The translations under genes were made by a program, and so were the position numbers. A stretch of 17,148 bases of DNA. Origin: Armatimonadota bacterium (lineage in GTDB: Bacteria > Armatimonadota > Abditibacteriia > CG2-30-59-28). The notes under the pieces are model-generated. The model was not told where the DNA came from and made no database searches. It worked only from the letters and a program-made list of their open reading frames with translations. Below are positions 7,390 to 14,203 of the stretch, piece after piece; positions within the stretch are counted from its first letter, which is position 1, and the number at the start of each line of letters is the position of its first letter. The stretch is taken from positions 1-17,148 of the forward strand of contig JACQGJ010000327.1 of NCBI GenBank assembly GCA_016199605.1, written 5' to 3'.

Positions 7390-7857
7390 ATGGTCTACTT
7401 CCTCGACGCGAGCGCCGTTGTCAAATACTACGTGACAGAACCGGGAAGCGGGTGGGTCCAGCGACTGGTCGACACTGATGAACCGTCCCTCGTTCTGGCT
7501 GAGATCACCATTGTGGAAGTGGCTGCGGCGTTCAGCATCCTGCGTCGCGTGGAACGGATCACGTCGCGCCAACGGAGGGACTTCTGGGAAAGATTTGAGC
7601 GCGACTTTGTTCACCGGTATGACTTGATACCTGTCACCGACGAAACAGTCCACAAAGCCGCCTACCTTTGCGGTACTTATCCGTTGAAAGCCTATGACGC
7701 AGTGCAATTGGCGTCTGGTATTGCTTTGAGGGACTCGCTGAAAGAAGAGGACATCCCTGTGGTCTTTGTGTCGGGCGATGACTCCTTGATAGCTGCGTCC
7801 AAGGCTGAAGGGCTCGCGGTGGACAACCCTTTCTGGCACGTGGACCGGGATGTCTGA
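7390..7857 (+). CDS. vapC: VapC-type PIN-domain ribonuclease toxin
   Basis: A 155-residue PIN domain. Acidic residues expected to bind Mg2+ are in place: D6 in FLDASAVVKYY, E43 in IVEVAAA, D103 in AYDAVQLA, and D130/D131 in VSGDDSL. The length is slightly above the usual 130-150. VapC toxins are Mg-dependent endoribonucleases that cut tRNAs or rRNA; the target here cannot be read from the sequence. The gene starts two bases after the antitoxin stop, with a GGAG about 8 bases upstream, so translation is probably coupled. All motifs are intact, so it should be functional unless neutralised. Confidence 0.93.
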   Translation: MVYFLDASAVVKYYVTEPGSGWVQRLVDTDEPSLVLAEITIVEVAAAFSILRRVERITSRQRRDFWERFERDFVHRYDLIPVTDETVHKAAYLCGTYPLKAYDAVQLASGIALRDSLKEEDIPVVFVSGDDSLIAASKAEGLAVDNPFWHVDRDV

Positions 7858-7940
7858 GGGAGCGGGGGAGAAGGGGACAATGCGTTTCTTCGAAGGAGTA
7901 CGGGTCACCCATTCTTTTGTCATTTGCCCTGATAACCTCC

Positions 7941-8017
7941 GCGAAGGGCAAGTCGCATCCGGTGCCAAGGGCACGCTGATGGTTGATGGCACGAAGGTTA
8001 CGGTCGCGTCGCGGAGG
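7941..8017. repeat. 77-bp diverged repeat, copy A
   Basis: Aligns without gaps to 9108-9184 at 58 of 77 positions, including an identical 19-base block TACGGTCGCGTCGCGGAGG at the right end. It lies inside a short unassigned frame after vapC (7850-8125) that has no recognisable domain. The two copies flank the MNT/HEPN pair, and copy A abuts the 27-bp repeat at 8019. It may be a remnant of a duplicated coding or mobile segment. Confidence 0.65.
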
Positions 8018-8018
8018 C

Positions 8019-8045
8019 ACGCGCAAAGTTGGGGGAGGGCAGGGG
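8019..8045. repeat. 27-bp direct repeat, copy 2
   Basis: Exact match to 6744-6770, lying just after the 77-bp repeat copy A. The positions on either side of the Phd/VapC module suggest the module and its surroundings were shuffled as a cassette. Confidence 0.75.
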
Positions 8046-8096
8046 ATCTCGGATTGGTGTGTGTGCAACGGCTCCGAGGTCCGAGGTTTCGCATCC

Positions 8097-8126
8097 TTGC
8101 GATGGGTGCAAAGCTCATGCTATAAT
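8097..8126 (+). promoter_or_regulatory. Sigma70-type promoter for the MNT/HEPN operon
   Basis: TTGCGA at 8097-8102 and a perfect TATAAT at 8121-8126 are separated by 18 bases. Transcription would start near 8133 and give a leader of about 125 bases that contains the whole inverted repeat at 8149-8247. Confidence 0.6.
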
Positions 8127-8148
8127 CCGGGCGCACGGAGCAACCTTA

Positions 8149-8247
8149 GAACTCGTCCAACAACAAGACCGCGGCTATGCTCGGACGAGGCTACGGAATC
8201 TCTGGCAAACAGATCGAGAAACCGCGGAGTTGTTGTTGGACGAGTTC
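8149..8247. promoter_or_regulatory. Long inverted repeat in the leader of the MNT/HEPN operon
   Basis: Arms of 26 bases (8149-8174 and 8222-8247) pair with only two mismatches across a 47-base loop; the outer 18 bases of each arm (GAACTCGTCCAACAACAA and its complement) are perfect. The right arm ends one base before the AGGAG ribosome binding site of the MNT gene. It could be an operator for a dimeric repressor, a cruciform, or an mRNA hairpin that controls translation. It has no T-tract, so a terminator is unlikely. Confidence 0.7.
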
Positions 8248-8259
8248 CAGGAGCCCGAG

Positions 8260-8580
8260 ATGTTAACCCAGTCCGACCGTCAGATCGCACGAGAGTTCCG
8301 GGGACGGCTGGCCTCCATCGTTCCTGTTCTTGGCGTCTGGGTCTACGGTTCGAGAGCCAGAGGCGACGAGGCCCCTGACTCGGACATGGACCTTTTCGTC
8401 GAGGTCGGTGAAATTACCCCCGAGCAACGCCAACGCATCAGCGAGGCTGCCTGGGAAGTCGGCTTCGAGTGGAACGTGGTGATTGTTCCCGTGGTCGCCA
8501 CCCGCTTCGATCTCGAACATGGCCCCATGGGCGCAAACCCGCTCGTCCTTGCGGTGAGGCGCGAGGGGGTGCAAGTGTGA
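8260..8580 (+). CDS. mntA: MNT-type minimal nucleotidyltransferase antitoxin
   Basis: A 106-residue nucleotidyltransferase fold. The GSX10DXD signature is exact: G30-S31, then D42 and D44 (YGSRARGDEAPDSDMDLFV). The position of the third carboxylate, on the strand WNVVIVP (71-77), seems to carry an Asn rather than Asp, which might affect catalysis. In HEPN/MNT toxin-antitoxin pairs the MNT protein is known to neutralise the HEPN RNase by AMPylating a tyrosine. The ATG at 8260 is chosen over an upstream in-frame start at 8029 because AGGAG lies 6 bases before it, the fold begins there, and the promoter at 8097 lies inside the extension. The stop overlaps the HEPN start (GTGA). Confidence 0.9.
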   Translation: MLTQSDRQIAREFRGRLASIVPVLGVWVYGSRARGDEAPDSDMDLFVEVGEITPEQRQRISEAAWEVGFEWNVVIVPVVATRFDLEHGPMGANPLVLAVRREGVQV

Positions 8581-9002
8581 CTCCTCAACAGCTTGAGGAT
8601 CTGCTTGCCTACCGCGTTGCGCAAGCCAGGGAGGCGCTTCGGGAAGCGGAGATCCTGCTGCGGGAATCCGCTTTCCGCGGGACGATCAACCGCGCTTACT
8701 ACGCGATGTTCTACGCGCTGCTCGCCCTCCTTGCACACAAACAGCTTGGGACCTCCAAGCATAGTGGGGCCATCGCTCTCTTCGACCGGGAGTTCGTCAA
8801 GACGGGCCTCTTCCCTCGGGAACTATCGCGATCGCTTCACCAAGCCTTTGAGCGCCGCCAGACTCACGACTACGGCGAGCTTGTGGCTGCGACCCACGAC
8901 CTGGCGGCTGAGACGCTGGCTGCGGCCAAAGCCTTTGTGGAAGCCGTCGAGACACACCTCAAGGGTCCGGGGAACTTGGGCACTTTGGGCGGGCAGACCT
9001 GA
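8577..9002 (+). CDS. hepT: HEPN-domain RNase toxin paired with the MNT antitoxin
   Basis: A 141-residue all-helical HEPN protein. Residues 36-52 (GTINRAYYAMFYALLAL) are the conserved helix of the pfam HEPN family, and residues 91-101 (FERRQTHDYGE) occupy the active-site region. The usual RNase motif is RX4-6H; here R93 and H97 are only three residues apart, although H97-D-Y99 keeps the H-X-Y arrangement whose Tyr is AMPylated in characterised systems. Activity is therefore plausible but not assured. It starts with GTG overlapping the mntA stop by four bases, with GAGGGGG upstream, so the two are translationally coupled, antitoxin first. The Gly-rich C-terminus (130-141) is probably disordered. 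Confidence 0.88.
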   Translation: MTPQQLEDLLAYRVAQAREALREAEILLRESAFRGTINRAYYAMFYALLALLAHKQLGTSKHSGAIALFDREFVKTGLFPRELSRSLHQAFERRQTHDYGELVAATHDLAAETLAAAKAFVEAVETHLKGPGNLGTLGGQT

Positions 9003-9363
9003 GGACGGAGGACGACACGCGCAGCCCCCGCACTGGAAGGCCGATGTTCCACCACTACGGTGGGAAAGCGTGCCGCGTCCTCTTATACATTTCCCTTGGC
9101 CGTCCCCGAGGAAGGCAAACGCCATCCGATGCCAGAGACACGCTGACGGTTGAAAGTGTGGAGGCTACGGTCGCGTCGCGGAGGGCCCTCAACGTGAAGG
9201 TCTACGGCATCCTGAAGAACACGTTTCGGGTCAAGGGCACTCCCGAGTACGACGCGGTCCGCGGCATTCCCACCAACCGCCCGAAGAGCGAACCCGCTCA
9301 GGGGCCGGTCCCGGTGGTGTCGTAACTCTTCGCGCCGCCGCGGAATGTTGGCGGTGAAGCATG
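9003..9363. other. Region after HEPN with an unassigned short frame and the second 77-bp repeat
   Basis: A frame at 9044-9325 (+, 93 residues) contains VKVYGILKNTFRVKGTPEYDAVRG but matches no family I recognise and has no clear ribosome binding site. It includes repeat copy B, whose homologue at 7941 sits in a differently ending frame, so both look like remnants rather than genes. Nothing else is supported here. Confidence 0.4.
9108..9184. repeat. 77-bp diverged repeat, copy B
   Basis: The partner of 7941-8017 (58 of 77 identical, no gaps, last 19 bases identical). Divergence is spread through the left part and absent at the right end, which points either to constraint on the right end or to partial gene conversion. 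Confidence 0.65.
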
Positions 9364-9378
9364 TGTCAATTATTGACA
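9364..9378. promoter_or_regulatory. Perfect 15-bp palindrome, candidate operator upstream of the cytochrome operon
   Basis: TGTCAAT-T-ATTGACA is a perfect odd palindrome, and a third TGTCA half-site follows at 9384-9388. It lies about 98 bases upstream of the -35 of the candidate promoter at 9476, a distance suited to an activator. The half-site resembles those of several dimeric regulators, but no specific one can be named. Confidence 0.45.
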
Positions 9379-9475
9379 GCGAGTGTCACGACTGGCGATA
9401 GGGGCTCTTTCCATCCCAAGGGTTTCGCTGTTAACTCGGGGTGTTTTCGAAGGCAACTTATTTGTAAGACACAGG

Positions 9476-9503
9476 TTGAGTGCAGATTTAAGTGAGCTAT
9501 AAG
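9476..9503 (+). promoter_or_regulatory. Candidate promoter of the porin-cytochrome operon
   Basis: TTGAGT at 9476-9481 and TATAAG at 9498-9503 are separated by 16 bases. Transcription from about 9510 would give a leader of about 240 bases before the decaheme cytochrome. The match is moderate. Confidence 0.45.
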
Positions 9504-9509
9504 AAGTTC

Positions 9510-9751
9510 GTGATGCACTCAGCGCACGCTTGATAAACAATTCACAAGGAACGCTGATGATTGGCGTTTCCTGAAATCCGCAGAGAGCGGATGGGAAGGT
9601 TATGACAGCCTTCCTCTGGTCGCAGTTCTCTACCCTTTTGTGAGACTGGAACCGGAGGAAGGCTTTTTTTATGTCAGGGCAGTACCGCTAAACCTTAGAT
9701 CACACCCCGTGCAGACCGAAAAGAGGGTTGCACCGGGAGGGAGGTAAGAAG
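9510..9751 (+). promoter_or_regulatory. Structured 5' leader with attenuator-like alternative hairpins
   Basis: Successive helices are visible: GGAACGC pairs with GCGTTTCC (9548-9571, one bulged T), ATCCGC-AGAGA-GCGGAT (9576-9592), then GGAAGG (9594-9599), which can pair with CCTTCC (9609-9614). That last helix uses the same bases as the left arm of the intrinsic terminator at 9607-9670, so the two are mutually exclusive. This is the layout of a riboswitch or attenuator. I do not recognise the class: the conserved GCAAACC core of the GEMM/cyclic-di-GMP-I riboswitch, which often precedes cytochrome genes, was not found. Confidence 0.5.
9607..9670 (+). terminator. Intrinsic terminator inside the cytochrome operon leader
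   Basis: AGCCTTCCTC (9607-9616) pairs perfectly with GAGGAAGGCT (9655-9664); the helix continues inward with TGGT/ACCG-type pairs and an inner CAGT/ACTG stem. Seven T residues (9664-9670) follow. It lies 82 bases before the decaheme start and downstream of the candidate promoter, so it would either end read-through from the HEPN operon or gate the cytochrome operon. Confidence 0.8.
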
Positions 9752-10723
9752 ATGGATCGACAACCGGCCGCGAAGTCCCATTACCTGAATCGCAGATTCC
9801 TCAAAGGCGCCCTACTGTTGTTTGGAGTCCTCGTTCCGATGATGGCTTACTTCCAGCAAACTCCGGCTCAGTCGAAAGACGAGAAGCCGGAAAAAGCTGC
9901 AAAGGCGGACTCAACGAAGGCGACTGTGGTTGCGTGGAATGGCAAGGCTGAATATGTCGGCGATGATATATGTAAAGGTTGCCATGGGGAAGTAGGCGAC
10001 AAATGGCAGAAGACCCGACACGGACAGGCGCTGACTCATGCGGGCTTGAGCAAAGAGGCGCGAACTTGTGAGACCTGCCACGGTCCCGGCAGCGAACACG
10101 CCAATGACGATAGCCACAAGAAGATCTACAATCCTGCCAGTCTCCCGGCAAAGGATGTCGTCAAGCGCTGCCAGCCGTGTCACGCCTCCACTGTGAAGCC
10201 GCTGGAATGGGCGGCGTCCGGACACGGTGGGAATGAGGTTGCCTGCAACAAGTGCCACGACCTGCACAATCCGACCAAGACGGCCCACCTGCTGAAGCAG
10301 GAGTCTCCGAAAGGTTGCCTTTCCTGCCATAAGAAGCAGAATGCGGAGTTCCGCCGGAACTCTCATCATCCGGTTTTAGAGGGCAGGCTGAACTGCACGG
10401 ATTGCCACAATCCTCACAAGCCAATGGGAATCGGCAAGAACCTGAAGGCGACGGGGGAGAACCTCTGCCTGAAATGCCATCCCAATCGAAAAGGCCCGTT
10501 CATTGTGGAGCATGACCCGCTTGTGAGTGGGCTGACCGAGTCGTGCCAGGCGTGCCACCTGCCTCATGGTTCTCCCAACCTGAAGCTGACCAAGCTCTTT
10601 GGCCGGGGTCTGTGCCTGCAGTGCCACACCAATCGGGTGAATCATCAACTGGGACAAACTTGCTGGCAGATCGGCTGTCACAGCGAGATGCACGGTGGAA
10701 ACAAACGGTTGTTCTTCAGATAA
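9752..10723 (+). CDS. mtrA: MtrA/DmsE-like periplasmic decaheme c-type cytochrome
   Basis: A 323-residue protein with an N-terminal signal anchor or peptide (hydrophobic 17-34) and a Lys-rich spacer. Nine CXXCH sites lie at 74, 106, 140, 165, 189, 215, 239, 265 and 288, and a tenth heme site is CX4CH at 304-310 (CWQIGCH). Length, ten hemes and the CHGPGSEH and CxxCHxPHxxx spacing match the MtrA/DmsE family (about 320-335 residues). In that family the protein inserts into an outer-membrane barrel and forms a heme wire through it. The barrel gene follows directly. The ATG at 9752 is preferred to TTG at 9728 because AGGGAGGT lies 7 bases before it. A role in carrying electrons across the outer membrane is inferred. 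PioA and MtoA homologues run in the opposite direction, so flow is not fixed. Confidence 0.9.
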   Translation: MDRQPAAKSHYLNRRFLKGALLLFGVLVPMMAYFQQTPAQSKDEKPEKAAKADSTKATVVAWNGKAEYVGDDICKGCHGEVGDKWQKTRHGQALTHAGLSKEARTCETCHGPGSEHANDDSHKKIYNPASLPAKDVVKRCQPCHASTVKPLEWAASGHGGNEVACNKCHDLHNPTKTAHLLKQESPKGCLSCHKKQNAEFRRNSHHPVLEGRLNCTDCHNPHKPMGIGKNLKATGENLCLKCHPNRKGPFIVEHDPLVSGLTESCQACHLPHGSPNLKLTKLFGRGLCLQCHTNRVNHQLGQTCWQIGCHSEMHGGNKRLFFR

Positions 10724-10735
10724 GAAACTATGCGG

Positions 10736-10759
10736 AGAGGCATCGCCAGAGGCATCGCC
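10736..10759 (+). repeat. Tandem 12-bp duplication in the mtrA-mtrB gap
   Basis: AGAGGCATCGCC occurs twice in tandem just after the decaheme stop codon. It is probably a slippage product; no function is evident. Confidence 0.7.
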
Positions 10760-10788
10760 TACTCTAAGGTGACAGGAGGCAAAACCCA

Positions 10789-12474
10789 ATGCGCAGCAAA
10801 TTGACGGTCTTGATGATCCTTGCAGGGCTCTGTTGCATGACTGCCCGGGGCTATACTCAAGACGAGAAGAAAGCCGAAGAGGCGAATTCGACCCTCAGCA
10901 CCGAAACCCTCTTTGACAATCAGGCCAGCATCAGCGTCGGCTACCAGGATATCGGGCTTGAGGGTAATCCGGCGAAATTCCAACAGTATTTCACGCCTCC
11001 CCAGGGGTTCTTCATGGACCAGTTCACGGTCGATGGCAAGCAGAGGTCGGACAAAGGTCCCTCCTTCCAACTGGGACTGAATCGCTTTGACGAGGAATCC
11101 TACTGGAATAATGGGAGCTTCTATTCCGTGGACCCGATTGTGTCGGCGATGGGGCGGGTATCGAGGTACAGGTTCTACTTCGAGCCGGCTCCAGGAGCGA
11201 CGTTGCCGCCTCTCGCGGACCGAAAGGTTCAGGACTACTCCGCCAAGTGGTCGCCCTTGCGAGCCGTCCAGACGGTGAAAGTGTACCGCCAGTCGCAAGG
11301 TGTGAATGAGCCGAAGATCAACGGAGATGTGATCGCTTATGAGTCGCGACGGGTCGGGGTAGAGACTGCGGCGAAGATCAAGGACACCCCGGTGACCTTC
11401 GCCCTTTGGAGAGAGAACTTCTGGCCGGGGGGAAACTTGGGGCAACCCAACAGCCGGGAGACCCACGCAACACTGGACTGGAGTCCCTATGCCAACGACC
11501 GCACTTCGGTTGATGTCGGATATTCCTACAACCAGGTCAGCCAGGATTTCGTCGCCTCCGAGGCAACTTCTCGGGTCCTGCGAGTCTCGGCGCTGAGCTA
11601 TCCGGTTCCCGGCTTGCTGGGACAGTTACGCATCGACAGGATCGATCTGGACCAACCCATAACTCGGGACGGTTACACCAATTCCTACAACTCGGCGGTG
11701 CTCGATCTTCGGTACAACGTGTGGTCGTGGAAGCTCCGCGGGGGGATCGACTATAGAGACGTTGACCACCTCAACAGCGTGCAGAGCGCGGTGACGAACT
11801 CCAAGCAGAAGCGGTACTATCTTCAGGCAAAGAAGCAGTTCCGTGACCTGGTCACCTTCACCGCCCGACTCGACGACATGGACTTGAGCAACCCACCCAC
11901 GGCGGATTTCCTGATCGATCCGCGTACGCTGTACTTCAATGACGAGCAGAAGCTCGACTTTCGGGCAGACATCACGCCGTTGAAGAATGTGTTTCTCTAT
12001 GGCGGCTTCAACAGGGACCGCCTCAACAATACGTACCGCAGCGCCAACAACGATATCCAGACGTGGGTGTCAGGTGGGTACGTGCAGTTGACTCCGAAGA
12101 TTTCGGCGAACCTGGATTTCTCACGTCAGAGATGGAGCGGCTCCATTCCGCCGACCGCTCTGGACCCGACCCCTCTGCCGCGGTGGTTCCCCGATTCCAG
12201 GGTCGCGACGGCCTCAGTTCAGTACGCCTACGATCCCAGGACCTTGTTGTTGCTGTCAACGACGTCGAGCCGGTCAATCGGGGCCAGCGACGCTTCCGTA
12301 GGCACTCTGGGGATTCTGCAGGACCGCATCTACGAAGCGACGCTGAATCGAACTCTCAACCAAGACCTCGCTGTCAGCGTTACCTACCGCTTCCGCAAGT
12401 ACGATGACAACACGGAAGCCGGTATGAATTTCAAGGAAGACCAGATACTGTTCAGTCTTAAAGCGAATCTGTAA
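10789..12474 (+). CDS. mtrB: MtrB/PioB-like outer-membrane beta-barrel porin
   Basis: A 561-residue protein with a signal peptide (about 1-23, ending ARGYTQ) and then alternating hydrophobic/polar strands rich in Tyr, Trp, Asp and Arg, such as ASISVGYQDIGL, TSVDVGYSYNQVS, RYYLQAKKQF and LAVSVTYRFRKYDD, typical of an outer-membrane barrel. It has no cysteines outside the signal peptide and no heme motifs. Position directly after the decaheme gene and before a lipoprotein cytochrome matches the MtrAB/PioAB layout, where the barrel sheathes the decaheme. It is shorter than Shewanella MtrB (about 700 residues), and the N-terminal CXXC of that protein is absent. The C-terminus ends in Leu rather than the usual Phe. 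AGGAGG lies 9 bases before the start. An unrelated porin of a Geobacter-type porin-cytochrome complex is the main alternative. Confidence 0.8.
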   Translation: MRSKLTVLMILAGLCCMTARGYTQDEKKAEEANSTLSTETLFDNQASISVGYQDIGLEGNPAKFQQYFTPPQGFFMDQFTVDGKQRSDKGPSFQLGLNRFDEESYWNNGSFYSVDPIVSAMGRVSRYRFYFEPAPGATLPPLADRKVQDYSAKWSPLRAVQTVKVYRQSQGVNEPKINGDVIAYESRRVGVETAAKIKDTPVTFALWRENFWPGGNLGQPNSRETHATLDWSPYANDRTSVDVGYSYNQVSQDFVASEATSRVLRVSALSYPVPGLLGQLRIDRIDLDQPITRDGYTNSYNSAVLDLRYNVWSWKLRGGIDYRDVDHLNSVQSAVTNSKQKRYYLQAKKQFRDLVTFTARLDDMDLSNPPTADFLIDPRTLYFNDEQKLDFRADITPLKNVFLYGGFNRDRLNNTYRSANNDIQTWVSGGYVQLTPKISANLDFSRQRWSGSIPPTALDPTPLPRWFPDSRVATASVQYAYDPRTLLLLSTTSSRSIGASDASVGTLGILQDRIYEATLNRTLNQDLAVSVTYRFRKYDDNTEAGMNFKEDQILFSLKANL

Positions 12475-12529
12475 TGCGCCCAAGGCGCCAGCAATAAAAG
12501 CAACAGAATACGAAAGGAGTAAGCGCAAG

Positions 12530-14107
12530 ATGCAAAAGTCAGTCTATCGTATCATTGCCGGGACCGTGTCCCTCAGTCTGTTGGTAGGAGTATCCCTCTG
12601 GTTGGCAGGCTGCGGCGGTGGAACCGGCGGAACAAGCGTGCCACCGGCGCCTGGAGGCGGAGGAGGCGGAGGTACCGCTCCCTCGGTGGAAGCCTTCAGA
12701 GCATTGCTTCCTGCCGGTCAGGCCGGAGCGGCAACTGTCGATGATGCCACCTGCAACACCGCTGGTTGTCACGCGTCTGGCACAAAGAGCCACACAAGGT
12801 CTTTTAGCGACACCAAACATGCCGCAGAGGGAGTCGGTTGCCAGAACTGCCACGGACCCGGCAGGAATCACGTCAACGCGGCAGATGCCGATAAGAGAAC
12901 GACAATCCTTACGTTCCCTAACACGGCAGCGGACGGCACCCCCAACCAGGGGATTCTCGATCCCATCGTTTGTGGTCAGTGCCACAGCAGCGCTGGCCGA
13001 CAGGGAGGGGATCAGTATGATCAGTGGATCGTCTCAGCGCATGCCGAGCAGGTAGCCTCACCCAACTCCGCGGGCCGTTTGGCCAGTGGATGCCCGAAGT
13101 GTCACAGTTCTCTCGTGCGAACCTGGACGTTGGAGAGAGGTCATGCCGACCATCCCACGGATACCGAAAACACGGCTTGGACCAAACACACAGCAGCATG
13201 CGCCACCTGTCACGATCCCCATGACAACCATCCTGAGAACGCTCTTGAGGATGGCGATACCCCGAATCTGCGGCATGATCCACACCGAATTCTGGGAGCT
13301 GGAGGGGATGACTATACAACTTCTCAGATCGGCCCTAACCAGCCGCAAACGACTTACACGCTGTTCAATCATGTCTGTGCCGAGTGCCACAACGGCCGCG
13401 GCGTGGACGGTAGCGATACCAAGTTGGGCAGCAGCACTTCTCGACCGGGAATGCACGACTCGCCGCAGTTCAACATGCTGATGGGGTACGGCGCCAACGA
13501 AGTCGACGGAAACGGCAATGCCGCCGCTCCGATCAAACGGTTTACGGCGCATCGAGACATTCCCGAGCAGTGCATCCATTGCCACATGTCCCAGGGACAT
13601 GCGATGGTTGCCGGGAACCAGGGTTGCTCGCCATGCCACTCGTCGACCGAGGCAGCGACACTCCGACAGGCCAACGGACGCACTGCAGTACAGAACGAGA
13701 TCCAAAGCAAACTGCAGGAGATTCAGTCTCGCCTCAATCAGTGGGGCGTCGCCGTGAATCTCGAAGGAAAAGGGGCCAACTCCTGGCAGTATTCGTCTAC
13801 TGAGTTCGGAGGTCCGACGGGTCAGGCAGCGATCCCCATCGAGATCAAGCGGGCTCGGAACAACTACTACTTCGTTGTTCGGGATTTGAGCCTGGGAGTT
13901 CACAACAGCGCCTACACGAGGTTCATGCTCGACTTGGCGGATTCGAACCTGACGAAGGCCTTCGCCAACGCTGGAATCACCTCGGTGAAGTCGAGTGTGA
14001 AATCGACGGCTCCCGGGAGCCCGACTGGAGCCACTTCGAGTAAGTCGGCTCCAGCCTCCAGACCGACACTTGGACAGAGACTTCGCAACCGGCCGAGAGG
14101 CCGGTAG
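12530..14107 (+). CDS. Octaheme lipoprotein cytochrome c, probable surface-exposed electron-transfer protein
   Basis: A 525-residue protein. A lipoprotein signal ends in LWLAGC with the modified C28, followed by a Gly-rich tether (29-50, including seven consecutive Gly). Heme sites: CX4CH at 75-81 (CNTAGCH) and CXXCH at 104, 148, 188, 224, 283, 348 and 366. A heme-free C-terminal region (about 375-525) holds a helix (QNEIQSKLQEIQSRLNQ), a segment YYFVVRDLSLGVHNSAYTRFML resembling the C-terminal helices of pentaheme nitrite reductase-like and other multiheme cytochromes, and a Ser/Lys/Pro-rich basic tail. By position after the MtrAB-like pair it takes the place of MtrC, but it has no visible MtrC/OmcA domain pattern or ten hemes. 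AAAGGAG lies 10 bases upstream. Outer-face location is inferred from the lipobox and context. Confidence 0.85.
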   Translation: MQKSVYRIIAGTVSLSLLVGVSLWLAGCGGGTGGTSVPPAPGGGGGGGTAPSVEAFRALLPAGQAGAATVDDATCNTAGCHASGTKSHTRSFSDTKHAAEGVGCQNCHGPGRNHVNAADADKRTTILTFPNTAADGTPNQGILDPIVCGQCHSSAGRQGGDQYDQWIVSAHAEQVASPNSAGRLASGCPKCHSSLVRTWTLERGHADHPTDTENTAWTKHTAACATCHDPHDNHPENALEDGDTPNLRHDPHRILGAGGDDYTTSQIGPNQPQTTYTLFNHVCAECHNGRGVDGSDTKLGSSTSRPGMHDSPQFNMLMGYGANEVDGNGNAAAPIKRFTAHRDIPEQCIHCHMSQGHAMVAGNQGCSPCHSSTEAATLRQANGRTAVQNEIQSKLQEIQSRLNQWGVAVNLEGKGANSWQYSSTEFGGPTGQAAIPIEIKRARNNYYFVVRDLSLGVHNSAYTRFMLDLADSNLTKAFANAGITSVKSSVKSTAPGSPTGATSSKSAPASRPTLGQRLRNRPRGR

Positions 14108-14121
14108 GCAAAGTCGGTGCA

Positions 14122-14182
14122 AACTACCGTAGTTGGGTAGTTCGCAGATCGCTCCGGCGGACCGCACAGACCCGCCGGAGCG
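14122..14182 (+). promoter_or_regulatory. Two adjacent stem-loops between cytochrome genes
   Basis: AACTACC-N7-GGTAGTT (14122-14142) and CGCTCCGGCGG-N11-CCGCCGGAGCG (14150-14182) lie in the 96-base gap before the hexaheme gene. No T-run follows, so they probably stabilise or process the mRNA rather than terminate it, although partial termination is possible. They could set different expression for the genes on either side. Confidence 0.6.
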
Positions 14183-14203
14183 AATTCTTGAAAGGAGACC
14201 ACG

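Noticed and set aside
6744..8045. Phage or integrative-element attachment sites at the 27-bp repeats
   Set aside because: No integrase, tRNA gene or other mobile gene lies nearby, and a third repeat family is interleaved.
9364..9600. Sigma54 promoter downstream of the TGTCA palindrome
   Set aside because: No GG-N10-GC pair with correct context was found in this stretch.
9510..9751. GEMM (cyclic-di-GMP-I) riboswitch upstream of the cytochrome genes
   Set aside because: Expected by analogy with Geobacter cytochromes, but the conserved GCAAACC-type core and receptor loop were not found; kept only as an unassigned structured leader.
12530..14107. Calling the lipoprotein MtrC or OmcA
   Set aside because: Eight rather than ten hemes, and the heme-free C-terminal region does not fit; only the genomic position agrees.
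13058..14167. Long minus-strand frame (369 residues) opposite the octaheme lipoprotein gene
   Set aside because: It is antisense to a gene with a lipobox and eight heme motifs, has no recognisable domain and no ribosome binding site; a high-GC shadow.
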